A stretch of DNA of 64,000 nt, from contig NZ_PPFD01000002.1 in the NCBI RefSeq assembly GCF_009653635.1, forward strand, positions 744,001-808,000. The letters are read 5' to 3'. The position numbers and the translations under genes are program-made. Under the pieces are notes generated by a model. The model was not told the DNA's origin, searched no databases, and worked only from the letters and a program-made list of their open reading frames with translations. This DNA is from Endozoicomonas sp. OPT23. GTDB taxonomy: Bacteria; Pseudomonadota; Gammaproteobacteria; Pseudomonadales; Endozoicomonadaceae. Numbering within the stretch: position 1 is the first letter of the stretch; each line of letters opens with the position of its first letter. Below are positions 18,023 to 26,853 of this stretch, one piece after another.

Positions 18023-19243
18023 TTATCTTCTTTGTGGGTTGTCAGGATCAAAATCTTTTTGTTTTTTATCCGGTTCGCTGTACCTCTGCCATAGGAATCG
18101 TCCAAGCCAACTACCACTCAGCCAGCCAGTTCCTCCAGCAACGGTCATGGATAGTAGTCTTAGCCAAGGTGGCATGTCAGGCGAAAGATAGGCTGCAGTA
18201 ATGGCTAGTGAGCTCAGGATCACTGCAGGTACTGCTTCAGTCAGCTGCTGTTCGGGGACAGTATTGACCAATACAGAATAATGACCAAGTGAGGCGAAGC
18301 TAATGACAGTTTCAAGGTCACCAGATAGCACCTGCCCTGAAGCGAGCATTAGGTAGTATTGGTCTTGTTCCCTTATGACAGCTACGTGACCTGTATACTC
18401 CAGAGTTATGATATCCCAGCTTCCGTCTTGAATATTCTGAAGCCAACTCCTTATATTTGTAAGATAAGAGGAGCCAGCGCGAATAATACGAGGGATATCA
18501 GTCATACCCTCATTAGCGAAGCGTTCAAAGCGTGCAATATATCCTGAGGGATCCTGCTGAAAACCATACTGCATGAGGTAGTTGGGAGGGGGGGTATTGT
18601 TGTTGTTCCAGGAATGGAAGAAGTGTCTGAGAATTGAGTAAAATAAACAGAACTGGCCAGAAGTAAAACTGATCTGCGCCAATACGTTTGCTGTTCCTTC
18701 CGTTTCCAAAAGGGTCATAAGAGTATAAAGAATCGCCAATTGCAGCCGGGCACTGAAATTCTGAGAGCCAGCAGCGGATACTCTGTAAGTTGCAGCTTTG
18801 ATTGCCTCTATTGGAATGACCTGAATCAGCTCAGAATTGCTGCCATATTGGTTTACCCGATAAGCCGACAGTGAAAGCTTATGAGCTTCCCCCAGACGTG
18901 ATAAATCATATAGTGCAGCGAGTTGCCGGAGGGTTGGCAGTTTAAGTCGTGATTGTTTGGAGGGGCTGGCTGTAATGAATTCGGAGCTATCAAAAGTCCT
19001 GCTGGAAAATACGGGTTTTTCCATTGCCAGACCATAGTCTTCAATAGTAAACGCTGTACCGCATTCCTTGCATTTGACCAATGTATCGCTTTGACAATTT
19101 ATTACGTCATATTTGTTGATGTCTTTGTTACTGCAACTAGGGTTAGGACAGACCAGCTGTAGCTTTGGGGTGGCCTGTGCATTGCCCCCTATGAGAAATA
19201 ATAGAACCAAAGAGCAAAGAACAAATTTCGAGATGTGCCTCAT
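18023..19243 (-). CDS. Exported zinc-ribbon-like protein, possible papain-like fold
   Basis: The 406-residue protein has a clear signal peptide (residues 1-24, ending AQA). A zinc-ribbon-like knuckle set follows (Cys32, Cys37, then Cys58 and Cys61 in CKECG). The central region is predicted mostly helical. It contains Cys199 in SGQFCLFYSIL and His286 in YTGHVAVIREQDQYYLML, an order and context loosely like YopT-type cysteine peptidases, but the expected downstream Asp is not evident. Two hydrophobic helices near 334-352 and 361-385 and a charged tail end the protein. I do not recognise the family. The gene is alone, convergent with fadD. Confidence 0.7.
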   Translation of the reverse strand: MRHISKFVLCSLVLLFLIGGNAQATPKLQLVCPNPSCSNKDINKYDVINCQSDTLVKCKECGTAFTIEDYGLAMEKPVFSSRTFDSSEFITASPSKQSRLKLPTLRQLAALYDLSRLGEAHKLSLSAYRVNQYGSNSELIQVIPIEAIKAATYRVSAAGSQNFSARLQLAILYTLMTLLETEGTANVLAQISFTSGQFCLFYSILRHFFHSWNNNNTPPPNYLMQYGFQQDPSGYIARFERFANEGMTDIPRIIRAGSSYLTNIRSWLQNIQDGSWDIITLEYTGHVAVIREQDQYYLMLASGQVLSGDLETVISFASLGHYSVLVNTVPEQQLTEAVPAVILSSLAITAAYLSPDMPPWLRLLSMTVAGGTGWLSGSWLGRFLWQRYSEPDKKQKDFDPDNPQRR

Positions 19244-19731
19244 TCTAAAGCCTATTGATATTAATTGAGGCTAATATAATAGTTCGTGATTTCAAAAGAG
19301 GGGGAGTTAGTTTATTAGTGACCCGAAAAAATCGCTTGTTTAGTTGAGTTGATTATTTCGGACTAATAATAATCAGCGGTCATCGGGAGATGAAATGACT
19401 ATGATCTGGCCTGATCAGATTTCTTTTTCTGTTAAGCCTGTACACTTCCGGTTCTGTCCCTGGACAAAATTAACTCGATATAACAGCTCCTGGTCGGGAT
19501 CAATATTTCAAAACAAGGGGTATGAGTGAGTTTCTGCTCTCGGCTGCTCAAACTGATAATTCAGCATCTTTTTCAGAGATTTCAGAAAAGCCTGATCGTA
19601 AAAGGTAGTACCCAGCCCCATGAATTCATAAGCTTTTTGCCCGCAGCAGGCGAGCAAACAGCAATTTAATATTCGATTGCCTGAGTCTACACACTTATAA
19701 TGGTGGTTTTGTCTATTTTCTGGAGAATTGA
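19244..19731. other. Intergenic region between divergent genes
   Basis: This 488-base stretch separates the zinc-ribbon protein gene from hrpA. Its only recognisable content is one copy of a dispersed palindromic repeat (19621-19680) and the hrpA ribosome-binding site GGAG at 19722. No credible ORF was found. Confidence 0.5.
19621..19680 (+). repeat. Dispersed palindromic repeat, copy A
   Basis: The copy begins GAATTCATAAGC, has a hairpin core TTTGCCCGC...GCGAGCAAACAGC and ends TTAATATTCGATTGC. It matches copy C at 36873-36931 at most positions, and copy B at 29444-29505 in inverted orientation. It resembles a REP-type element. Confidence 0.75.
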
Positions 19732-22700
19732 GTGTCCGGCCGCAATGACTTACGCAGTGCCATCAGCCAGTGCATGATCAGGGATCGCTTCCCCATTAGC
19801 AGACAACTTCAGCGACTCAAAAACAGCGATGAAGAAGGGCTGAAAAAACTGCTGGGCCGGATAGAGCGTTCTACCGAAAGAGCCTCTGCCCGACTGTCTG
19901 CCATCCCTGAAGTTGAATACGATCAGGCGCTTCCTGTCGTAGAGCGACGTGATGAAATTCGCGAAGCCATCGAGAATAATCAGGTGGTGGTTATTGCTGG
20001 TGAAACCGGTTCCGGTAAAACCACCCAGTTGCCAAAGATTTGTCTGGAAGCAGGGCGAGGAGTTTTTGGCCTGATTGGTCATACCCAGCCCCGTCGTCTG
20101 GCAGCCCGTTCGGTAGCCGGTCGTATCGCGGAAGAGCTTAAGGTTCCCATGGGTGAACAGGTCGGTTATCAGGTACGTTTTACCGACCATGGAAATGAAA
20201 ATACACTGGTTAAGTTGATGACCGACGGTATTCTGTTGGCAGAAACCCAGAATGATCGTTTTCTCAATCGCTATGACACCATCATCATCGATGAAGCCCA
20301 CGAACGAAGCCTTAACATTGACTTCCTGCTGGGCTATCTCAAAATTCTGCTGCCAAAACGCCCTGACCTCAAGCTGATTATTACTTCTGCGACCATCGAC
20401 GTCGATCGTTTCTCCCGACATTTCAATAATGCGCCGGTTATTGAAGTCTCTGGTCGTACCTATCCGGTCGAGTTGCAATACCGTCCTCTGGAAGACCTGG
20501 AGCTGGAAGGGCGTGATGCCGACCAGCGACTGCAGCAGGGTATTCTTTCAGCGTTACGTGAGATTGAAGACAGTGAGCGTGGTGGCAGTGGTCCGAAACT
20601 GGGTGATGTTCTGGTCTTTCTCAGCGGTGAGCGGGAAATCAGGGAAACCTCCAAGTTTCTGAAAGATGCCAAGCTCAGGCATACCGATATTCTGCCGCTT
20701 TATGCGCGTTTATCCGCTGCAGAACAGAACCGTATTTTCCAGACGGGCTCTGGTCGTCGCGTGATTCTCTCCACCAACGTGGCTGAAACCTCTCTGACAG
20801 TTCCCGGCATTCGCTACGTTATTGACCCCGGTACAGCGCGAATCAGTCGTTATTCTGTCCGCTCTAAGGTTCAACGATTGCCCGTGGAACCTGTGTCACA
20901 GGCTTCTGCCAACCAGCGTAAAGGTCGTTGTGGTCGTGTAGCGGAAGGTATCTGCTATCGCCTCTACTCTGAAGAGGATTTTCTGGGCAGAGCCGAGTTT
21001 ACCGATGCCGAGATTCTGAGAACCAACCTGGCCGCGGTTATTCTGCAGATGCTGAAAATGGGGCTGGGCGATGTGGCTGCCTTCCCGTTTGTTGATGCGC
21101 CTGATGACAAAGCCATCAACGATGGTTTTAAACTGTTGCAGGAACTTGGTGCGGTTAACGAGCAACGTCGAATGAGTCGTGTTGGTCATCAGCTGTCAAA
21201 ACTGCCGGTTGACCCTCGAATGGCTCGAATGCTGGTTGAAGCCGATAAAAACAATGCCCTGAATGAAATGCTGATTATTGCTTCGGCGCTGGCGATTCAG
21301 GACCCAAGGGAACGTCCAGCCGAGAAGCAGCAGGCGGCGGATCAGCGACACCGCGAACATTACCACGATGACTCTGACTTCCTGAGTTTTGTTAATCTCT
21401 GGAATGCTTACGAAGAGCAGCGTCAGGAGTTGTCTCAAAACCAGTTGAGAAAGTACTGCAAACAGCAGTTTCTGTCGTTTATGCGCATGAGAGAGTGGCG
21501 TGACCTTCACCGTCAGCTGTCACTGGCCTGTAAGGACATTGATCTGAAGGTCAATGAAGAACCCGCCGGTTACGGTGATGTCCATAAGTCACTGCTGGCA
21601 GGTCTGCTGTCCCATCTGGGTAACAAGGACGATGACGCCGATTATATGGGCGCTCGTAATCGTCGTTTCTGGTTGTTCCCCGGCTCAACCCTTTATAAGA
21701 AAAAGCCTAAGTGGGTTATAGCCTCAGAGCTGGTAGAGACTTCACGACTGTTTGCTCGTACCAGTGCCAAGATCGAACCTCAGTGGATTGAGCCGCTGGC
21801 AGGTCATCTGGTGAAGCGCAACTATTTCGAACCTCACTGGGAAAAGAAACGTGCTCAGGTCGTCGCCTTTGAGCAGGTGACGCTCTATGGCCTGATTGTG
21901 GTGGGCCGTCGTCGTGTCAGTTATGGCGCTATTGACCCTGTTGTTTCCCGTGAGATCTTTATTCGCGAAGCATTGGTGGAAGGTCACTTCCATTCAAAAG
22001 GTAAGTTCCAGCAGCACAATCTTGATCTGATCAGCGAAGTCGATGAGCTGGAAGCTAAATCCCGTCGTCGAGATATTCTGGTGGATCCGGAGACGCTGTA
22101 TCAGTTTTACGATGAAAAACTGCCGGAGGCTATTTTCAACGGTGCGGGTTTCGAGAAATGGCGAAAGGGCGTTGAGCATAAAGACCCAAATCTGCTCTTT
22201 CTCACTAAAGACTACCTGATGAAACACGACGCAGGTGAGATTACTGAGAATAAATATCCGGATCGTCTGCGTTGGGAGGGGCTTGAGCTACCGCTTACTT
22301 ACCATTTTGAACCCGGTGCGGTTGACGATGGTGTCACCCTGACTCTGCCCGTTCAGGCTCTTCGGTTGCTGCCAAAGCATCGTCTTGAATGGCTGGTGCC
22401 AGGCATGCTGTTTGATAAATGTGTAGCACTGGTTCGTAACCTGCCTAAAGCGGTTCGTAAGAACTTTGTGCCGGTTCCAGACTATGTCCGTGGCGCAATG
22501 GAATCCATGTCCATTTGTGATGAACCACTGACCGATATTCTGGGTCATCATCTGCATCGTATGTCCGGTACCCGTATTCTTGATGAGCACTGGAGCGATG
22601 ACGGCCTGTTGGATCACCTGAAGATGAACTTCAGGCTGATCGATGAAAACGGCAAGCTGTTGGGGCAGGGACGAAACCTGACCAAACTCAAAGAGAAATA

Positions 22701-23622
22701 CGGCAAGCAGTCAGAAGACAGTATGCGCCGTCTGACCGACAGTTCTCTGGAACAGCAAGGTTTGAAAGACTGGAGCTGTGGTGACCTGCCGGAGGAGATC
22801 ACTCGCAAGGTCGGTGGTCTGGTGTTAAAAACCTATCCGGCACTGGTGGATCAGAAAGATTCGGTAGCTGTGAAACTGTTTGAAGATAAAGGCATGGCTG
22901 ATGCGGTCAACCGAAAAGGTCTGACCCGGTTGTTCCGCTTCAAGCTGTCAGTTCAGCTGAAGTTTGCCCTGTCCCGTATGAAAAACCTGAAACAGGTGAA
23001 ACTGTACGCTACGGGTTCATTGCAGGCAAAAGTGCTGGAAGAGGACATTCTGTCGTTTTTGATTTCAGAAATCTTTGTCCGTGAACCTGCAGAATGGCCA
23101 CGTAATCAGGAGGATTTTCAGAATCTGATTGAAAAGCGTAAAGGTGAAATTGTGCCTTTTGCAGAGGATATCGATAAGTTGCTGCTGGATATCTTCAAAC
23201 GGGCTCATACCATCAATAAGAACCTGAAAGGCAAGATAGCTTTTGATCAGGCGTTCTCGCTGTCGGATATCAAACTGCACCTTTCCCAGCTGATTTATCC
23301 TGGTTTTCTTACTGAAGCAGGTAATAAGTGGCTAAGGCATTACCCGAGGTTTATTCAGGGTATTGAAGTTCGACAGGAAAAGCTGGCTGCACAGGTGAAT
23401 AAAGACCGAGCCTGGACCGAAGAGCTGAGCAATCTTTATAAGGCTTGGGAAAAGCGCAAGGAAGTTCACGAAAAGCATAAGATGGTTGATCCGAACCTGG
23501 TGCTCTATCGCTGGATGCTGGAAGAGTATCGGGTTTCACTTTTTGCCCAGAAACTGGGAACACGGTTTCCTGTGTCGGATAAACGCTTGAGGAAGCTCTG
23601 GGGTGAGGTTCAGGAGATCTGA
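19732..23622 (+). CDS. hrpA: ATP-dependent RNA helicase HrpA (DEAH box)
   Basis: The 1296-residue length is typical of HrpA, a DEAH/RHA helicase that in E. coli resolves stalled ribosomes and processes mRNA. Walker A GETGSGKT lies at residues 90-97 and DEAH at 187-190. SAT follows in ITSATID, then the QRKGRCGRVAEG motif VI, the winged-helix and ratchet region, and the long C-terminal HrpA-specific domain (DUF3418). Translation begins at a GTG with GGAG nearby. All motifs are intact. It is followed by a 13-bp hairpin at 23641-23683. Confidence 0.95.
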   Translation: MSGRNDLRSAISQCMIRDRFPISRQLQRLKNSDEEGLKKLLGRIERSTERASARLSAIPEVEYDQALPVVERRDEIREAIENNQVVVIAGETGSGKTTQLPKICLEAGRGVFGLIGHTQPRRLAARSVAGRIAEELKVPMGEQVGYQVRFTDHGNENTLVKLMTDGILLAETQNDRFLNRYDTIIIDEAHERSLNIDFLLGYLKILLPKRPDLKLIITSATIDVDRFSRHFNNAPVIEVSGRTYPVELQYRPLEDLELEGRDADQRLQQGILSALREIEDSERGGSGPKLGDVLVFLSGEREIRETSKFLKDAKLRHTDILPLYARLSAAEQNRIFQTGSGRRVILSTNVAETSLTVPGIRYVIDPGTARISRYSVRSKVQRLPVEPVSQASANQRKGRCGRVAEGICYRLYSEEDFLGRAEFTDAEILRTNLAAVILQMLKMGLGDVAAFPFVDAPDDKAINDGFKLLQELGAVNEQRRMSRVGHQLSKLPVDPRMARMLVEADKNNALNEMLIIASALAIQDPRERPAEKQQAADQRHREHYHDDSDFLSFVNLWNAYEEQRQELSQNQLRKYCKQQFLSFMRMREWRDLHRQLSLACKDIDLKVNEEPAGYGDVHKSLLAGLLSHLGNKDDDADYMGARNRRFWLFPGSTLYKKKPKWVIASELVETSRLFARTSAKIEPQWIEPLAGHLVKRNYFEPHWEKKRAQVVAFEQVTLYGLIVVGRRRVSYGAIDPVVSREIFIREALVEGHFHSKGKFQQHNLDLISEVDELEAKSRRRDILVDPETLYQFYDEKLPEAIFNGAGFEKWRKGVEHKDPNLLFLTKDYLMKHDAGEITENKYPDRLRWEGLELPLTYHFEPGAVDDGVTLTLPVQALRLLPKHRLEWLVPGMLFDKCVALVRNLPKAVRKNFVPVPDYVRGAMESMSICDEPLTDILGHHLHRMSGTRILDEHWSDDGLLDHLKMNFRLIDENGKLLGQGRNLTKLKEKYGKQSEDSMRRLTDSSLEQQGLKDWSCGDLPEEITRKVGGLVLKTYPALVDQKDSVAVKLFEDKGMADAVNRKGLTRLFRFKLSVQLKFALSRMKNLKQVKLYATGSLQAKVLEEDILSFLISEIFVREPAEWPRNQEDFQNLIEKRKGEIVPFAEDIDKLLLDIFKRAHTINKNLKGKIAFDQAFSLSDIKLHLSQLIYPGFLTEAGNKWLRHYPRFIQGIEVRQEKLAAQVNKDRAWTEELSNLYKAWEKRKEVHEKHKMVDPNLVLYRWMLEEYRVSLFAQKLGTRFPVSDKRLRKLWGEVQEI

Positions 23623-23640
23623 AGTCGAACTTTTTTGAGT

Positions 23641-23687
23641 ACTCAGGCTACATGGACACTCTGATTAGGCATGTAGCCTGAGTCTTT
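23641..23687 (+). terminator. Terminator-like hairpin after hrpA
   Basis: ACTCAGGCTACAT (23641-23653) pairs exactly with ATGTAGCCTGAGT (23671-23683) across a 17-nt loop and is followed by a short T-containing stretch. Confidence 0.6.
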
Positions 23688-23811
23688 AACTCCGCTCTAC
23701 AGAACTTATTCGCAGGTTTCTTAGTCACGTTCTTTCACAACGTTAGTTGTTGATACAGTAAATAATGATACGGCCGTTATTTGTAGCTAATGAGATTAAA
23801 AGGACTGTGCG

Positions 23812-24039
23812 ATGAAAAAACTTGTATGGGTACTGATGCTGGTATTGATCGCAGGACTTGGTTATACCATCGCCAACGATATTGATCTGCCGGACGAGTT
23901 TGAAGAGTTCACTGAAAGCTTTGAAGAATTTTTTGATGGCGATGAAACTGCATTCAACGAAATAGAGGATGGCTATGACTGGCAGCAGCCTGACCAGAAT
24001 AATGACACTGATTCATATCAGGAATATATAGAAGAGTAG
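23812..24039 (+). CDS. Small acidic membrane-anchored or exported protein
   Basis: The 75-residue protein starts with a hydrophobic segment (KLVWVLMLVLIAGLGYTIA) that serves as an anchor or signal sequence. It is then extremely acidic (DEFEEFTESFEEFFDGDE) through to the end. An AAAGGA ribosome-binding sequence lies before the ATG. No family is recognised, and there is no cysteine. The acidic part may bind cations or a basic partner, which is inference. It stands between hrpA and the porin remnant with no operon partner. Confidence 0.6.
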   Translation: MKKLVWVLMLVLIAGLGYTIANDIDLPDEFEEFTESFEEFFDGDETAFNEIEDGYDWQQPDQNNDTDSYQEYIEE

Positions 24040-24141
24040 TAACTGCTTTTCTCTCTCCTTCAATATCCCCCCTGACGTTTACACACGGTTCTGACACCCA
24101 ATAACAAAACCAGCGCTAAACACTAACCAAGGGGAATATTC

Positions 24142-24297
24142 ATGAAGTTTAAGGTCATTAAACTCAAGTCTGTTTCTCTGGCTACTGCTGCCACCCTTGG
24201 TGTTGACGGTAAGGCTGAGAACCATTCTGGTTACGAAAATACTGATAACAAGGACAGCGGCAATGCTATTGTTGGCCGTCTGCAGTATGTCTTCTAA
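24142..24297 (+). pseudogene. Internally deleted porin remnant (51 codons)
   Basis: This short frame is preceded by a strong AAGGGGAA ribosome-binding sequence and followed by a terminator. It encodes a porin-like signal start (MKFKVIKLKSVSLATAATLG) joined directly to a porin-like last strand (NAIVGRLQYVF), with the terminal Phe typical of outer-membrane beta barrels. About 30 intervening residues are hydrophilic and contain no barrel. The best reading is a general porin gene that lost its whole central part while keeping both ends in frame. A genuine small secreted peptide is the alternative. Confidence 0.6.
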
Positions 24298-24331
24298 ATC
24301 GGTGTGGCTCCTGTAAAACTTGTGTGTCTTT

Positions 24332-24360
24332 GGCCCTAATTATGCGGGGCCTTTTTATTT
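24332..24360 (+). terminator. Rho-independent terminator after porin remnant
   Basis: GGCCC (24332-24336) pairs with GGGCC (24347-24351) and is followed by TTTTTATTT. The stem is short but GC-rich. Confidence 0.65.
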
Positions 24361-24566
24361 CCGGGTTCGTGTCCAAATGATGAGGGTTGTGAAGAGAGAG
24401 TCTGTCAGATAACTGCCAACTTCGACGTAAAGGACTAAAGTTGCTACAAAATTTGACGAAACAGTAATTTAGACCTTAACTGAATTAATAAGTATTTGTT
24501 TATTACGTTTTATTTTAGTTAGAGCTGTTAATTCGCATTGATTTGATGACAAGGATAGTCGTTACA

Positions 24567-26024
24567 ATGGAAGCAGCAGATCAGGTATTGATCATCGATG
24601 ATTCTCAACAAAGACGTCATGATTTAAGTACCATAATCGAGTTTATGGGGTATCACACCAAAGCCATCAGTTCGGCCTACTGGGAAGATGCCATTAGCGA
24701 ATCCGACCGGCACAGTTTTTGTGCTCTCTTCCTGGGTGATTACCTGCAGGCTGAAAACTCCATGCAGGCCATGATTGCCCGCATTCAGCGCTGGAGTGGT
24801 GGCGTTCCTGTTATAAGGATTGCCGAACCTCTGCCTGAGAACCTTCAATCTTCGCTTCGCCGTCAGATTATTGCCAGAATTGACTGGCCCTGTAATCGTA
24901 ACCAGCTGCTTTCCTGCCTGCACTATGGGCAGGTCTACAGAGAGCAATGGCGTCAGCTTCACACCACCGGTATGAACCAACAGGTTGAACTGTTTAAAGG
25001 GCTGGTGGGTAAGAGCGACAGAATGCGTAAGGTGAGAGCCGATATGGCTCAGGTGGCTGACAGTGATGTTAATGTGATGGTCACTGGCGAATCCGGAACC
25101 GGTAAGGAATTGGTCGCTCGAAACCTTCATGAACATTCCAGCCGCAGAGACATGCCTTTTGTTCCTGTTAACTGTGGTGCCATTCCCAACGAGTTACTGG
25201 AAAGCGAATTGTTCGGCCATGAAAAAGGTTCGTTTACCGGTGCTGTGCAGACAAGAATCGGTCGATTCGAACTGGCCCAGGGTGGCACACTGTTTCTGGA
25301 CGAAATCGGAGATATGCCACTGCATATGCAGGTGAAGCTGCTTCGAGTGCTTCAGGAAAGAACCATTGAACGAGTCGGTGGTTCAGAGCAGGTTCCGGTG
25401 GATGTCAGAATTATTGCTGCGACCCACAAAAATCTGGCGGAAATGATTGAGGCGGGAGAGTTCAGAGAAGATCTTTACTACCGCCTGAATGTATTCCCCA
25501 TTGAAATGCCTGCATTGCGAGAACGTCCGGAAGATATTCCGCTGATTCTCAATGAGTTGGTCAGTGCCATGGAAAAACAGAATCGCGGATCTATTCGATT
25601 AAGTTCAGCGGCTATTTTATCTCTGTGTCGCCATGAGTGGCCTGGAAACGTCAGGGAAATGTCGAACTTGCTTGAGCGTTTGGCGATTATGTTCCCTTAC
25701 GGTGTCGTGGGTGTTCAGGATTTGCCGCAGAATTTCCGTCATATGGACGCGATCGGGGATGATGACGGAGTTGCTGAGTTGTTTCCGGATAGCATTCAGC
25801 CTGCAGGTCAGGGGAAAGTCGATGATTTGGCGATTTTGCCAGTCGGTGGCATTAACCTGAAAGAATTTCTGACCCGCTTGGAGAAGAGTTTGATCCAGCA
25901 GGCATTAAGCGACTGCAACAGTGTGGTGGCCAGAGCTGCGGATAAACTTCAGATTCGTCGTACAACACTGGTCGAAAAAATGCGTAAGTATGGTTTACAG
26001 AGATATGAAGAAACTATGCGGTAA
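24567..26024 (+). CDS. fleQ: Sigma-54-dependent flagellar master regulator FleQ
   Basis: This bacterial enhancer-binding protein activates RpoN-dependent flagellar promoters and, in Pseudomonas, also controls exopolysaccharide genes. It has an N-terminal receiver-like domain (about 1-120), an AAA+ domain and a C-terminal Fis-type helix-turn-helix ([24 protein letters not shown]). Walker A GESGTGKE sits near residues 174-181. The sigma-54 loop reads GSFTGA rather than GAFTGA, near 221-226. Walker B is in [13 protein letters not shown]. The receiver lacks a well-placed acceptor Asp, as in FleQ. I chose the ATG at 24567, with AAGGA upstream; starts at 24543 or 24546 would add seven or eight residues. 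A strong terminator follows. Confidence 0.9.
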   Translation: MEAADQVLIIDDSQQRRHDLSTIIEFMGYHTKAISSAYWEDAISESDRHSFCALFLGDYLQAENSMQAMIARIQRWSGGVPVIRIAEPLPENLQSSLRRQIIARIDWPCNRNQLLSCLHYGQVYREQWRQLHTTGMNQQVELFKGLVGKSDRMRKVRADMAQVADSDVNVMVTGESGTGKELVARNLHEHSSRRDMPFVPVNCGAIPNELLESELFGHEKGSFTGAVQTRIGRFELAQGGTLFLDEIGDMPLHMQVKLLRVLQERTIERVGGSEQVPVDVRIIAATHKNLAEMIEAGEFREDLYYRLNVFPIEMPALRERPEDIPLILNELVSAMEKQNRGSIRLSSAAILSLCRHEWPGNVREMSNLLERLAIMFPYGVVGVQDLPQNFRHMDAIGDDDGVAELFPDSIQPAGQGKVDDLAILPVGGINLKEFLTRLEKSLIQQALSDCNSVVARAADKLQIRRTTLVEKMRKYGLQRYEETMR

Positions 26025-26067
26025 TATCAGGCGGTAAATGCGCTCTATTGTTTGACGGAAGTCTGAC

Positions 26068-26103
26068 AAAAAAGGCCGTAAGCGAAAGCTTACGGCCTTT
26101 TTT
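26068..26103 (+). terminator. Strong Rho-independent terminator of fleQ
   Basis: A6 followed by GGCCGTAAGC, a GAAA loop and GCTTACGGCC, then T6. The stem is perfect with a stable GNRA tetraloop. Confidence 0.92.
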
Positions 26104-26153
26104 GTTTTCTACTGTGGAAATTTTTACAGGGTTCATATTGTGTACTGGCTAAT

Positions 26154-26236
26154 GTAGGTCGGCGTTGAACATAGTGAAGCCCAACAAAAATAGTCAAAAA
26201 ATAAAACGTTGGGCTTCGTACCTCAGCCCAACCTAC
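26154..26236. repeat. Palindromic MITE-like repeat element
   Basis: The left arm begins GTAGGTCGG and ends GAAGCCCAAC (26176-26185). The right arm begins GTTGGGCTTC (26208-26217) and ends GCCCAACCTAC. The inner 10 bp pair perfectly and the outer arms pair imperfectly, around an A/T-rich centre. Sequences of the form GTAGGTTGGG...CCCAACCTAC are frequent intergenic repeats in gammaproteobacteria. Confidence 0.65.
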
Positions 26237-26508
26237 CTATTTGTATTGGTATCAATGCCTGTTTGTTCTTTCTGGTTGGTTTCTGCTTTTTGTCTTATCT
26301 CTTTTTTTTATTCATTAACTTGGCACTTCAAAGTTTAAATTCTGCGTAAGTCGACAGAGTTCAAAATACTTTAGTAAAAAAATAATTATGTTATAAAGAT
26401 GTCGTTTTTATTTTTTCGATTAAAAAATAAAAAACGCCAAAAATACCGCATATTTCTTATCTCTAAAAAATAACTTACGACAGTAAAGCGTCACTTTAAA
26501 CTGACAGT

Positions 26509-26680
26509 GTCAATTAATTTGCCAAACACTTTTCAAGGAAACGACAGATGCTGTTTGTTCTCTGACAGATGTTCTGACTGTGTCAAAAAAGTAGCATGTC
26601 AGTGAAATATCGCGAAAAATATTTTTCTTTATAAATCATATGGTTACTGAGTTTTTCGAAGCTGTGGTCAATTTTGTGCC
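26509..26680 (+). promoter_or_regulatory. Candidate FleQ-box-like sites and TGACAG motif cluster
   Basis: Two similar sequences, GTCAATTAATTTGCC (26509-26523) and GTCAATTTTGTGCC (26667-26680), resemble the reported Pseudomonas FleQ box (GTCAATAAATTGAC). Between and around them are repeated TGACAG/CTGTCA motifs, including the palindrome TGACAGTGTCA at 26502-26512. Binding by FleQ is inference. Confidence 0.35.
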
Positions 26681-26726
26681 GCGGCAGAAGGCTGACAGTC
26701 ATGTAAAAAACGTCTTTTTATAAAAC

Positions 26727-26742
26727 TGGCACACCTCTTGTA
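26727..26742 (+). promoter_or_regulatory. Sigma-54 (-24/-12) promoter of flhG-fliA
   Basis: TGGCACACCTCTTGTA matches the RpoN consensus TGGCACG-N4-TTGCW with exact spacing, differing only at the base after TGGCAC and at the C of TTGC. It lies about 110 bases upstream of flhG and downstream of fleQ, whose product is an RpoN activator. Confidence 0.72.
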
Positions 26743-26853
26743 TACATATATAAGGACAAGGGAGTAAGAAAAGAGAGTGAGAAGTTGAAGTATCTAAAGA
26801 AGGTGTAAATAGAAGTAAATACATTCTATTGACCATTTTAAAAGCTGAAAGCC

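Larger units (their letters stand above)
26025..26853. other. Large AT-rich regulatory region upstream of flhG-fliA
   Basis: These 829 bases hold no credible ORF. In order they contain the fleQ terminator, a palindromic repeat element (26154-26236), a very AT-rich tract (about 26270-26480), several TGACAG/CTGTCA motifs with two FleQ-box-like sequences (26500-26705) and a sigma-54-type promoter (26727-26742). A leader of about 100 bases follows before the flhG start. Confidence 0.6.
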
